DNA of 64,000 bases from Trujillonella endophytica (lineage in GTDB: Bacteria; Actinomycetota; Actinomycetes; Mycobacteriales; Geodermatophilaceae): the NCBI RefSeq assembly GCF_019799905.1, contig NZ_JABGCI010000002.1:496001-560000 (forward strand), given 5' to 3'. Position 1 is the first letter of the stretch, and each line of letters opens with the position of its first letter. A program made the position numbers and the translations under genes. Under the pieces are notes generated by a model, which was given only the letters and a program-made list of their open reading frames with translations, did no database searches and was not told where the DNA came from. This document shows, in pieces, positions 8,233 to 15,834 of this stretch.

Positions 8233-9509
8233 TGGCCGCCGGTCCCGACGTCCTCGTCGTCGGCGGGGGCATCGGGGGGCTGGCCAACGCCCTGGCGCTG
8301 ACCCGGAAGGGCCTGCGCGTGCGCCTGCTGGAGCGTGCAGCCGAGTTCGGCGAGGTGGGCGCCGGCCTGCAGATCGCGCCCAACTGCACGCGCATCCTCG
8401 ACTCGTGGGGCCTGCTCGACGAGGTGTTGTCGCTCGGCGTCCGGCCGGAGGCGCTGGTCATGCGCGACGCCCTCGACGGCTCCGTGCTGACCCGGCTCGA
8501 CCTGGCCGACGCGCACGCGCGCTACGGGTCGCCGTACGTCGTCATCCACCGCAGCGACCTGCACGGCACGCTGCTGCGCGCCTGCCGCGCCGCGGGGGTC
8601 GACCTGGTCACCGGCGTCCGGGTCACCGGCTACGAGACCCGGGACGGCGGGGCGACGGTGCTGCACGAGGGCGGCCGGGAGACCGCCCCGGTGGTGCTCG
8701 CCGCCGACGGCCTGAACTCCGTCGCCCGGCGGCTGTTCAGCGACGACGAGCCGGTCAGCTCGGCCTACGTCGCCTACCGGGGCGCCATCCCCGCCGAGCA
8801 GGTGGCGGCGATGGACGTGTCGATGTCCGAGGTCGTCGTGTACGTCGGACCGCACTGCCACTTCGTGCAGTACCCGCTGCGCCAGGGCGAGATGTTCAAC
8901 CAGGTCGCGGTGTTCCGGTCGCCCAGGGCGCTGGCCGGGCGCGAGGACTGGGGGACGCCGGACGAGCTCGACGCCGCCTTCGCCGGCACCTGCGACCAGG
9001 TGCGCGCCGGCCTGCCGCTGATGTGGCGGGACCGCTGGTGGCGGATGTTCGACCGCGAGCCCCTCGACTCCTGGGTCCGGGGTCGGCTCGCGCTCACGGG
9101 GGACGCGGCGCACCCGCCGCTGCAGTACCTGGCGCAGGGCGCGGTCATGGCCATGGAGGACGCCTGGGTGCTCGCCGAGCACGTCGGCGCGCGGTCGGCT
9201 CCCGAAGGGCCGGACTGGGACGCCGCCCTCGCCGCCTACGAGGTGGTCCGGACCGGGCACTGCCGGCGGGTGCAGACGACAGCCCGGGCGTGGGGCGAGC
9301 TGTGGCACCTCACCGGCGCCGACCGCGAGTGGCGCAACGCGGTGCTGCGCGCCCGCGACGTGCGCGACTACGCGTTCGTCGACTGGCTGTACGGGCCGAC
9401 GGCGCTCACGCCCGACGAGGAGCCGCCGATGTTCGCGCCGATCCCCCGCGACTCCGTCGGCCTCCCGACGGACGCGGAGCACGCCGCCGAGGTGGTGCGT
9501 CCACGCTGA
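8232..9509 (+). CDS. 3-hydroxybenzoate 6-hydroxylase (FAD monooxygenase)
   Basis: 425 residues, class A flavoprotein monooxygenase: GGGIGG dinucleotide motif at residues 11-16, central DG, and GDAAHPPLQYLAQGA for the FAD ribityl chain. Stretches such as ARILDSWG-type, DEPVSSAYVAYRG, GPHCHFVQYPLRQGEM and DRWWRMFDREPL closely resemble, from memory, the Rhodococcus 3-hydroxybenzoate 6-hydroxylase. Together with the upstream gentisate dioxygenase this gives 3-hydroxybenzoate to gentisate using NADH and O2. A salicylate 5- or 1-hydroxylase is the main alternative. Translationally coupled to the dioxygenase. Confidence 0.88.
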   Translation: MAAGPDVLVVGGGIGGLANALALTRKGLRVRLLERAAEFGEVGAGLQIAPNCTRILDSWGLLDEVLSLGVRPEALVMRDALDGSVLTRLDLADAHARYGSPYVVIHRSDLHGTLLRACRAAGVDLVTGVRVTGYETRDGGATVLHEGGRETAPVVLAADGLNSVARRLFSDDEPVSSAYVAYRGAIPAEQVAAMDVSMSEVVVYVGPHCHFVQYPLRQGEMFNQVAVFRSPRALAGREDWGTPDELDAAFAGTCDQVRAGLPLMWRDRWWRMFDREPLDSWVRGRLALTGDAAHPPLQYLAQGAVMAMEDAWVLAEHVGARSAPEGPDWDAALAAYEVVRTGHCRRVQTTARAWGELWHLTGADREWRNAVLRARDVRDYAFVDWLYGPTALTPDEEPPMFAPIPRDSVGLPTDAEHAAEVVRPR

Positions 9510-9630
9510 CGGCCGCCGCCCGGGTCCGTGGCGAACGGAAGGACCTGTCACCCTCCGGCGTTACCTTGGGTGATCCGGCGCGCACCGCGCCTCCCCCGCG
9601 AACGGCCCAGACCTGGAGTGAGACGCGCCC

Positions 9631-11316
9631 GTGAGTGACGGCCCCCTGATCGTCCAGTCGGACAAGACGCTGCTGCTGGAGGTCGACCACCCGCTGTCGA
9701 AGGAGTGCCGCGCGGCCATCGCGCCGTTCGCGGAGCTCGAGCGGTCCCCCGAGCACGTGCACACCTACCGGGTCACGCCGCTCGCGCTGTGGAACGCCCG
9801 CGCGGCCGGCCACGACGCCGAGCAGGTCGTCGACGCGCTGGTGCGCTACTCGCGCTACCCGGTGCCGCACGCGCTGCTGGTCGACGTCGCCGACACCATG
9901 GACCGCTTCGGCCGGCTGACCCTGGCCAACCACCCGGTGCACGGGCTGGTGCTCACCACCACCGACCGCGCCGTGCTCGAGGAGGTCATCCGCAGCAAGC
10001 GGGTGGCGCCGATGATCGGCGCGCGGATCGACGCCGACAGCGTCGTCGTCCACCCGTCCGAGCGCGGCCGGCTCAAGCAGGCGCTGCTCAAGGTCGGCTG
10101 GCCGGCCGAGGACCTCGCCGGCTACGTCGACGGCCAGGCGCACCCGATCGAGCTCGACCAGTCGAACTGGCACCTGCGCGACTACCAGCAGGAGGCCGTC
10201 GAGGGCTTCTGGGCCGGCGGCTCGGGCGTCGTCGTCCTCCCCTGCGGTGCCGGCAAGACGCTGGTCGGGGCCGCGGCGATGGCCGAGGCGAAGGCGACCA
10301 CGCTGATCCTGGTGACCAACACCGTCGCCGGGCGGCAGTGGAAGCGCGAGCTCATCGCCCGGACCTCGCTGACCGAGGAGGAGATCGGCGAGTACTCCGG
10401 CGAGCGCAAGGAGATCCGCCCGGTCACCATCGCGACCTACCAGGTGATCACCACCCGCCGGAAGGGCGAGTACCGGCACCTTGACCTGTTCGACGCGCAG
10501 GACTGGGGCCTGATCGTCTACGACGAGGTGCACCTGCTCCCGGCACCGATCTTCCGGCTGACCGCCGACCTGCAGTCGCGCCGCCGGCTGGGCCTGACGG
10601 CGACGCTCGTGCGCGAGGACGGCCGGGAGGACGACGTCTTCTCCCTCATCGGCCCGAAGCGGTACGACGCCCCGTGGCGCGACATCGAGGCGCAGGGCTA
10701 CATCGCGCCGGCCGAGTGCATCGAGGTACGGGTCTCCCTCGACGACGAGGAGCGGATGACCTACGCCGTCGCCGAGCCCGAGGAGCGCTACCGCATCGCG
10801 GCGACGGCGACGTCGAAGCTGCCGGTGATCCGCCGCGTGCTCGAGCGGCACCCCGACGAGCCGTCGCTGGTCATCGGTGCCTACCTGGACCAGCTCGAGG
10901 AGCTCGGCCGCGCGCTGGACGCCCCGGTCATCCAGGGGTCGACGACCAACAAGGAGCGCGAGAAGCTCTTCGACCAGTTCCGCAACGGGGAGATCCGCGT
11001 GCTGGTCGTCTCCAAGGTCGCCAACTTCTCCATCGACCTGCCCGAGGCCGCGGTCGCCGTGCAGGTGTCGGGGACGTTCGGCTCCCGCCAGGAGGAGGCC
11101 CAGCGCCTCGGCCGGGTGCTGCGGCCCAAGGCCGACGGCCGCCAGGCGCACTTCTACACGGTGGTCAGCCGCGACACCCTCGACAGCGAGTACGCCGCCC
11201 ACCGGCAGCGCTTCCTCGCCGAGCAGGGCTACGCGTACACGATCATCGACGCCGACGACCTGGCCGGTCCCGGCGAGGTCAACGGCCCCGACTGGGTGGA
11301 CGAGCCCGCCGACTGA
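9631..11316 (+). CDS. DNA repair helicase XPB/ERCC3 type
   Basis: 561 residues, SF2 helicase of the bacterial XPB family. An N-terminal damage-recognition-like domain (about 1-170) precedes Walker A (LPCGAGKTL, about 206-213), DEVH (IVYDEVHLLP), the TAT motif (LTATLVRED) and motif VI (QRLGRVLRP). It unwinds DNA 3'-5' with ATP and is linked to nucleotide-excision-type repair; in actinobacteria it is normally next to the WYL/helicase-associated gene found here at 3930. GTG start at 9631. Confidence 0.95.
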   Translation: MSDGPLIVQSDKTLLLEVDHPLSKECRAAIAPFAELERSPEHVHTYRVTPLALWNARAAGHDAEQVVDALVRYSRYPVPHALLVDVADTMDRFGRLTLANHPVHGLVLTTTDRAVLEEVIRSKRVAPMIGARIDADSVVVHPSERGRLKQALLKVGWPAEDLAGYVDGQAHPIELDQSNWHLRDYQQEAVEGFWAGGSGVVVLPCGAGKTLVGAAAMAEAKATTLILVTNTVAGRQWKRELIARTSLTEEEIGEYSGERKEIRPVTIATYQVITTRRKGEYRHLDLFDAQDWGLIVYDEVHLLPAPIFRLTADLQSRRRLGLTATLVREDGREDDVFSLIGPKRYDAPWRDIEAQGYIAPAECIEVRVSLDDEERMTYAVAEPEERYRIAATATSKLPVIRRVLERHPDEPSLVIGAYLDQLEELGRALDAPVIQGSTTNKEREKLFDQFRNGEIRVLVVSKVANFSIDLPEAAVAVQVSGTFGSRQEEAQRLGRVLRPKADGRQAHFYTVVSRDTLDSEYAAHRQRFLAEQGYAYTIIDADDLAGPGEVNGPDWVDEPAD

Positions 11317-11357
11317 CCTCCGGGCCGAGCCGCACGGGCCCCTCCCCCAGCCGCCGT

Positions 11358-11406
11358 TGTGCACCTCTCCCCGTCATCGCGGTGCGGTGGCGTGGAGAGG
11401 TGCACA
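11358..11406. repeat. Palindromic element, 13-bp arms
   Basis: Perfect inverted arms 11358-11370 and 11394-11406 (TGTGCACCTCTCC and complement) around a 23-nt spacer, between the XPB helicase and the GNAT gene. The design resembles the 18-bp-arm family (both have TGTGCAnnTCTC), but the arm differs at several positions and the spacer is unrelated, so it may be a separate or diverged family. It can serve as terminator of the helicase gene. Confidence 0.6.
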
Positions 11407-11487
11407 GTCGCTCCCTCGGGCTGCCGCCCGGGCGCCGCCGCGGGCAACTCGGTGGACGCCGCCACTCCGCGGTGGTGGGGTCGCGGC

Positions 11488-12018
11488 GTGACGATGCACG
11501 CACCGGAACTGCCCGACGGGCTGACGGCCCGCCGGCCGACCGAGGCCGACCACGCCCGCATCCAGGCTTCGCTCGGCGACTGGTGGGGCCACATGGGCGG
11601 CGAGCACGGCGACCTCCAGCGGGCCCTGCTCCTCCCCCGGCTGTTCCTCCAGCACATGACCGACACCAGCACGCTCGTCGAGGACGCCGACGGCCGACTG
11701 GTGGCGTTCCTCGTCGGCTTCCTCTCCCCCGCGCGCCCGGACGCCGCCTACATCCACTTCGTCGGCGTCGACCCGGCCGCGCGCGGCAGCGGGCTCGGCC
11801 GGCGGCTCTACGAGGCCTTCTTCGCCTACGCGACCGCGCGCGACGCGCGGGAGGTCCGCTGCATCACCGGGCCGGGCAACGCCGGCTCGATCGCCTTCCA
11901 CACCCGCATGGGCTTCACCCTCGAGCCCGGCGACCGGGAGGAGGACGGCGTGCCCGTGCACTCGGACTACGACGGCCCCGGCCTGGACCGGGTCAGCTTC
12001 CTGCGGTCGCTGCCGTGA
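11488..12018 (+). CDS. GNAT-family N-acetyltransferase
   Basis: 176 residues. The acetyl-CoA-binding segment VGVDPAARGSGLGRRLYEAF carries the Q/RxxGxG/A signature, followed by the C-terminal GNAGSIAFHTRMGF strand-helix typical of GNATs. The substrate is unknown. GTG at 11488 or ATG at 11494 are both possible; neither has a strong ribosome-binding site. Its 3' end overlaps the convergent aminotransferase gene by 26 bp. Confidence 0.9.
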   Translation: MTMHAPELPDGLTARRPTEADHARIQASLGDWWGHMGGEHGDLQRALLLPRLFLQHMTDTSTLVEDADGRLVAFLVGFLSPARPDAAYIHFVGVDPAARGSGLGRRLYEAFFAYATARDAREVRCITGPGNAGSIAFHTRMGFTLEPGDREEDGVPVHSDYDGPGLDRVSFLRSLP

Positions 12019-13231
12019 CGGCCGAGTCCCGGTCGCGCAGCACCCCGGCCAGCCGGCGCATCCCCTCGGCGATCTGCGCGGGGGTGTTCGTCGTGAACGA
12101 CATCCGCAGCGTGGCCCGGTCCGGCTCGCCCGCGGAGAACGGCGCCCCCGGCACGAACGCGACGTCGGCGCGCAACGCCTCGGGCAGCAGTGCCGCGGTG
12201 TCGACGTCCCCGGGCAGCCGCACCCAGGTGAACATGCCGCCGTCCGGGTCGCTCCACGTGCTGCCCTCGGGCACCGTCGCGGGCATGGCGGCGATCATCG
12301 CGTCGCGCCGCTCGGCGTAGGCCGCGCACAGCCGGGCGACGTGCGCGTCCACGTCGGTGGCGGCCAGCCACGCGGCGGCCGCGGCCTGGTCGACGGTCGA
12401 GGTGTGCAGGTCGGCGGCCTGCTTGGCCACGGTCAGCGCCGGCAGCAGGTCTGCGGGTGCGCGCAGCCAGCCGATCCGCAGACCCGGCGCGGCGATCTTG
12501 GAGAAGCTGCCGAGGTAGAGGAGGCGGTCCTGCCCCGCCGGCTCGGCGGCCAGGGGGCGCACCGGCGTCCCGCGGTAGCGCAGCTCGCCGTACGGATCGT
12601 CCTCGACCACCCACAGCCCCGAGGCGGCGGCGATCTCGGCCACGGCGGCCCGCCGCTGCGCCGGCAGCGTGCGCCCGGTCGGGTTCGCGAACGTGGGCAC
12701 CAGGTAGAGCAGGGCGGGCCGCTCGCGGGCGACGACGTCGGCCAGCGCGTCGGGGTCGATGCCGTGCTCGTCCGACCGCACGGGCACCACCCGCGCACCG
12801 GCCAGCGAGAAGCACTGCAGCGCGGCCAGGTAGGTCGGCTCCTCCACGGCGACGACCGCGCCCGGGTCGAGCAGCGCGGTGGCGACGAGGGTCAGCGCCT
12901 GCTGCGAGCCGGTGGTGACCAGCAGGTCGCCGGCGGTCGTGGGCAGCCCGCCCGCGGTCATCCGGTCGGCGACCAGGGCACGCAGCTGGGGATCGCCCTC
13001 GGTGGGCGCGTACTGCAGGCTGCGGCGGGCGCGGTCGCCGGCCAGCGCGACGTCGAAGGCCGCGCGCAGGCCGTCGACGTCGAACAGCTCCGGGGCGGGC
13101 AGCCCCCCGGCGAAGGAGATCACCTCCGGCCGGTCCAGCAGGGCGAGCAGCTCACGCACGGGCGAGCTGGCGACGCCCCGCAGCCGGGCGGCGAGGGCCG
13201 GGGTGGGACGGGACGGGACGACGGCGGACAC
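11993..13231 (-). CDS. PLP-dependent aminotransferase, class I/II (MocR/LysN-like fold)
   Basis: 412 residues from GTG at 13231 with AGGAG 7 nt upstream. Fold-type I PLP enzyme: GDLLVTTGSQQAL (phosphate-binding region), VPTFANPTGRTL (Asn), VVEDDPYGELRY (Asp-x-x-Tyr) and the Schiff-base Lys in GSFSKIAAPGLRIGW. The sequence resembles 2-aminoadipate/alpha-amino acid transaminases (LysN group) rather than MocR regulators because no N-terminal winged helix is present. The substrate is unassigned: broad-specificity amino acid to 2-oxo acid transfer is the safe call. Convergent overlap with the GNAT gene. Confidence 0.9.
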   Translation of the reverse strand: MSAVVPSRPTPALAARLRGVASSPVRELLALLDRPEVISFAGGLPAPELFDVDGLRAAFDVALAGDRARRSLQYAPTEGDPQLRALVADRMTAGGLPTTAGDLLVTTGSQQALTLVATALLDPGAVVAVEEPTYLAALQCFSLAGARVVPVRSDEHGIDPDALADVVARERPALLYLVPTFANPTGRTLPAQRRAAVAEIAAASGLWVVEDDPYGELRYRGTPVRPLAAEPAGQDRLLYLGSFSKIAAPGLRIGWLRAPADLLPALTVAKQAADLHTSTVDQAAAAAWLAATDVDAHVARLCAAYAERRDAMIAAMPATVPEGSTWSDPDGGMFTWVRLPGDVDTAALLPEALRADVAFVPGAPFSAGEPDRATLRMSFTTNTPAQIAEGMRRLAGVLRDRDSAVTAATAGS

Positions 13232-13429
13232 GGGCGGCTCCTGCGGGGACCTCGGCGGGGAGGGGATCCGGCACGGACGCGGGCGGGTGGTGTCCCGCGC
13301 GTCGACGCGCCGATCGGGCTGCCTGGTCGAGGAGCTCTGCGGCGAGGTTAGCGCCCCGGCCGGGCTCGGAGCGATCGACTTCCCGCCATCGGGCCGCCGG
13401 TCCGAGGTGCCCACGACGGCGCACCGTCC

Positions 13430-13435
13430 TACGCT
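13430..13435 (+). promoter_or_regulatory. -10 hexamer for a probable leaderless transcript
   Basis: TACGCT ends 6 nt before the ATG of the HTH gene. With this spacing transcription would begin at or next to the start codon, as in the many actinobacterial leaderless mRNAs. No Shine-Dalgarno sequence is present to argue otherwise. The -35 region is not recognisable. Confidence 0.4.
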
Positions 13436-13441
13436 GTAGGG

Positions 13442-13726
13442 ATGGGCGACGTGTCCGACCTCGTGCGGCGGCGACTGTGGGAGCTGGGCCGCACCCCGGA
13501 GGAGGCGTCCCAGCGGTCCCGGTGGGTCATCCCCGCGCAGGTCGTGGAGCTGCTCGCCCGCGGTGGCAGCAGCTTCATCTCGGAGAACTTCGCCCGCCCA
13601 CTGGCCCGCGCCCTGGACGTCACGGAGAACCGGCTGCGCCGCGCCGCCGGGCTCCCGCAGATCCCCGACCCCCGGTCGTCGATCGAGACCCGGCCCGACC
13701 TCCGCGTGGTCGGTCAGGAGCAGTAG
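13442..13726 (+). CDS. Small HTH DNA-binding protein, XRE-like
   Basis: 94 residues. The core (RTPEEASQRSRWVIPAQVV, then FARPLARALDVTENRL) has the length and pattern of a Cro/C1-type helix-turn-helix, with the typical LARALDVTENRLRRAAGLP ending. There is no effector domain. It lies upstream of a DEAD/DEAH helicase on the same strand, separated by a hairpin and about 200 bp. It may be a local regulator; the target is unknown. Confidence 0.82.
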   Translation: MGDVSDLVRRRLWELGRTPEEASQRSRWVIPAQVVELLARGGSSFISENFARPLARALDVTENRLRRAAGLPQIPDPRSSIETRPDLRVVGQEQ

Positions 13727-13746
13727 CCGCACCGCAGGGTGCGGCT
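13725..13746 (+). terminator. Hairpin at the HTH gene stop codon
   Basis: Perfect 9-bp GC-rich arms (AGCCGCACC, 4-nt loop, GGTGCGGCT) begin inside the stop codon of the HTH gene. There is no U-tract, as is common in actinomycetes. It probably ends or attenuates the HTH transcript before the helicase gene. Confidence 0.6.
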
Positions 13747-13929
13747 GGGGACCGCGGGACCGGCGGGGCGGGACGGACCGGTCCGCTCCCGGCATGACGC
13801 TCGCCACACCCCGATCGCCAGCGCTGGTGAAGGCGCTGGTCAGGGCGCTGCCAGGATCCGCCATACGTCGTCGGCGGGCGGGCACGCGGGAGGTGGGCGG
13901 TTGGGCGTGTCTCCTCGCCGGACGGCAGG

Positions 13930-15732
13930 ATGGACCCCGACATGGGGAGTGCAGCACGTGCCGAGGCGGTCGCCTCGCAGACCACCAGCCGACCGCTCCG
14001 GGCGTGGCAGCAGGCCGCCCTGACCCGCTACGAGGAGCAGTCCCCGAAGGACTTCCTGGTCACCGCGACCCCGGGCGCCGGGAAGACGACCTTCGCCCTG
14101 ACGCTGGCCGCGCGGCTGCTGCAGCGGCGGGAGGTCGCCCGGGTCGTGGTCGTCTGCCCGACCGACCACCTGCGCCTCCAGTGGGCCGACGCGGCCGACC
14201 GGATGGGCATCGTGCTCGACCCCGGGCTGACCAACGCCGTCGGTCCCGTCCGCGCCGGGACGCAGGGCTACGTGACCACCTACGCCCAGGTCGCCGGCAA
14301 GCCGATGCTGCACGCCGCCCGCTCCACGGCGGTCAAGTCGCTGGTGATCCTCGACGAGGTGCACCACGCCGGTGACGGCCTCTCCTGGGGCGAGGCGGCC
14401 GCCGACGCGTTCGGCATGGCCGCCCGCCGGCTGTGCCTCACCGGGACGCCGTTCCGCACCAAGCCCGACGAGCGCATCCCCTTCGTCCGCTACGAGGAGG
14501 ACTCCTTCGAGGGCGACGACGGCTCCGGCGGCGTCGGCCTGGTCAGCCGCGCCGACTACACGTACGGCTACAAGGAGGCGCTGGCCGACAGCGTCGTCCG
14601 TCCCGTCGTGTTCGCTGCCTACACCGGCACCTCGCGCTGGCGGAACTCCGCCGGCGAGGTCGTCGCCGCCTCGCTGTCCGAGGCCGGCACCCGGTCGGTG
14701 GAGATGGCCGCCTGGCGCACCGCCCTGGACCCCAAGGGCCAGTGGGTGCCGCACGTCATCGCCGCCATGGACGACCGGATCACCCACCTGCGCCAGCACG
14801 GCATGCCCGACGCCGCGGGCCTGATCCTCGCCAGCGACCAGGACGACGCCCGCGCCTACGCCAAGATCGTCCGCCGGGTGACCGGCAAGGCGCCGGAGCT
14901 GATCCTCTCCGACGACCCCAAGGCCTCGAAGAAGATCGAGCGGTTCGCCGAGGGCTCGGCCCGGATCGCGGTCTGCGTCCGGATGATCTCCGAGGGAGTC
15001 GACGTTCCGCGCGCCGCCGTGCTGGCCTGGATGACCTCGTACCGGACGCCGCTGTTCTTCGCGCAGGCCGTCGGCCGCGTGGTCCGCGCCCGCGGCCCCC
15101 ACGAGACGGCGACCGTGTTCCTCCCCGCCGTCCGCCCGCTGCTCGGCTTGGCGGCGACGATGGAGGAGCAGCGCAACCACGTCATGCCCCCGCCGAAGAC
15201 GGTGGAGGGCGACGAGCTGGACCTCGAGCCGCTGCCGCCCAAGGAGAAGGACCCCGACGGGGTGCCGAAGTGGGAGGCGCTGGAGGCCGACGCGCGGTTC
15301 GCGCACGTGCTGCACGGCGGGACGGCGCACACGGGCGAGGGCTCGGGAGCGGTGGCGCTCGCCCCGGAGGACGACGACTTCCTCGGCATCCCCGGGCTGC
15401 TCACGGCCGAGCAGACCGCAGAGCTGCTGTCGAGGCGCGACGAGGAGCTGCGGGTGCGGATCGCCTCCCGCCGGCACTCCGACGACGAGGACGGCGGGCT
15501 GTTCCCCGTCGAGGACCACCCCGACGAGGACGACGCCGGCCGCTCCTGGCGCGACGCCGCCGAGCTCCGCCGCGAGATCAACCGCCTGGTCAGCCGGGTG
15601 TCGGCGAAGACCTCGACCCCGCACGCCGTGGTGCACACGCAGCTGCGCCAGCACGTGCCGGGACCGCCGTCCGCGTCGGCCTCGGTCGACGTCCTGCGCG
15701 CCCGCCGGGAGCGGCTCCGCACGATGCTCTGA
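13930..15732 (+). CDS. DEAD/DEAH-box SF2 helicase
   Basis: 600 residues: Walker A in TATPGAGKTTFAL (about 45-53), motif II as VILDEVHHAGD, motif III-like CLTGTPFRT, and motif VI-like QAVGRVVRARGPHE. It resembles the ResIII/SSL2 type seen as a conserved actinobacterial protein. A long acidic C-terminal part (LAPEDDDFLGIPG to the end) has no known domain. ATP-dependent DNA or RNA remodelling is expected; the biological role is unknown. No nuclease or methylase gene is beside it, so it is not a classical restriction system. ATG at 13930 or 13942. Confidence 0.9.
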   Translation: MDPDMGSAARAEAVASQTTSRPLRAWQQAALTRYEEQSPKDFLVTATPGAGKTTFALTLAARLLQRREVARVVVVCPTDHLRLQWADAADRMGIVLDPGLTNAVGPVRAGTQGYVTTYAQVAGKPMLHAARSTAVKSLVILDEVHHAGDGLSWGEAAADAFGMAARRLCLTGTPFRTKPDERIPFVRYEEDSFEGDDGSGGVGLVSRADYTYGYKEALADSVVRPVVFAAYTGTSRWRNSAGEVVAASLSEAGTRSVEMAAWRTALDPKGQWVPHVIAAMDDRITHLRQHGMPDAAGLILASDQDDARAYAKIVRRVTGKAPELILSDDPKASKKIERFAEGSARIAVCVRMISEGVDVPRAAVLAWMTSYRTPLFFAQAVGRVVRARGPHETATVFLPAVRPLLGLAATMEEQRNHVMPPPKTVEGDELDLEPLPPKEKDPDGVPKWEALEADARFAHVLHGGTAHTGEGSGAVALAPEDDDFLGIPGLLTAEQTAELLSRRDEELRVRIASRRHSDDEDGGLFPVEDHPDEDDAGRSWRDAAELRREINRLVSRVSAKTSTPHAVVHTQLRQHVPGPPSASASVDVLRARRERLRTML

Positions 15733-15767
15733 CCGCCCCTCGGCTGGCTCCTTCGGCGTTCTCCCCC

Positions 15768-15820
15768 CTCCTGCGGTGCTGCAACGCCGCAGGAGCGCGA
15801 GCAACACCGCAGGAGCGGCT
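15768..15820. repeat. Palindrome with tandem inner copies at a convergent junction
   Basis: Inverted arms CTCCTGCGGTG (15768-15778) and CACCGCAGGAG (15805-15815). The right half consists of two imperfect 20-bp tandem copies (15781-15800 and 15801-15820), both containing CCGCAGGAGCG. This gives two alternative hairpins that share one left arm. It sits between the stops of the + strand helicase and the - strand LuxR gene, so a bidirectional terminator is likely. Confidence 0.6.
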
Positions 15821-15834
15821 GAGCCCGAGCCGGG

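Noticed and set aside
9546..9575. Inverted TCACCC/GGGTGA before the XPB helicase as an SOS or operator site
   Set aside because: Only 6 bp, does not match the actinobacterial LexA consensus, and the symmetry is weak.
11993..13231. Aminotransferase as a MocR transcription factor
   Set aside because: There is no N-terminal winged helix-turn-helix before the aminotransferase fold; the preferred start has a good ribosome-binding site.
13442..15732. HTH plus DEAD/DEAH helicase as a phage-defence island
   Set aside because: No nuclease, methylase, toxin or mobile genes nearby, and the helicase looks like a generally conserved actinobacterial protein.
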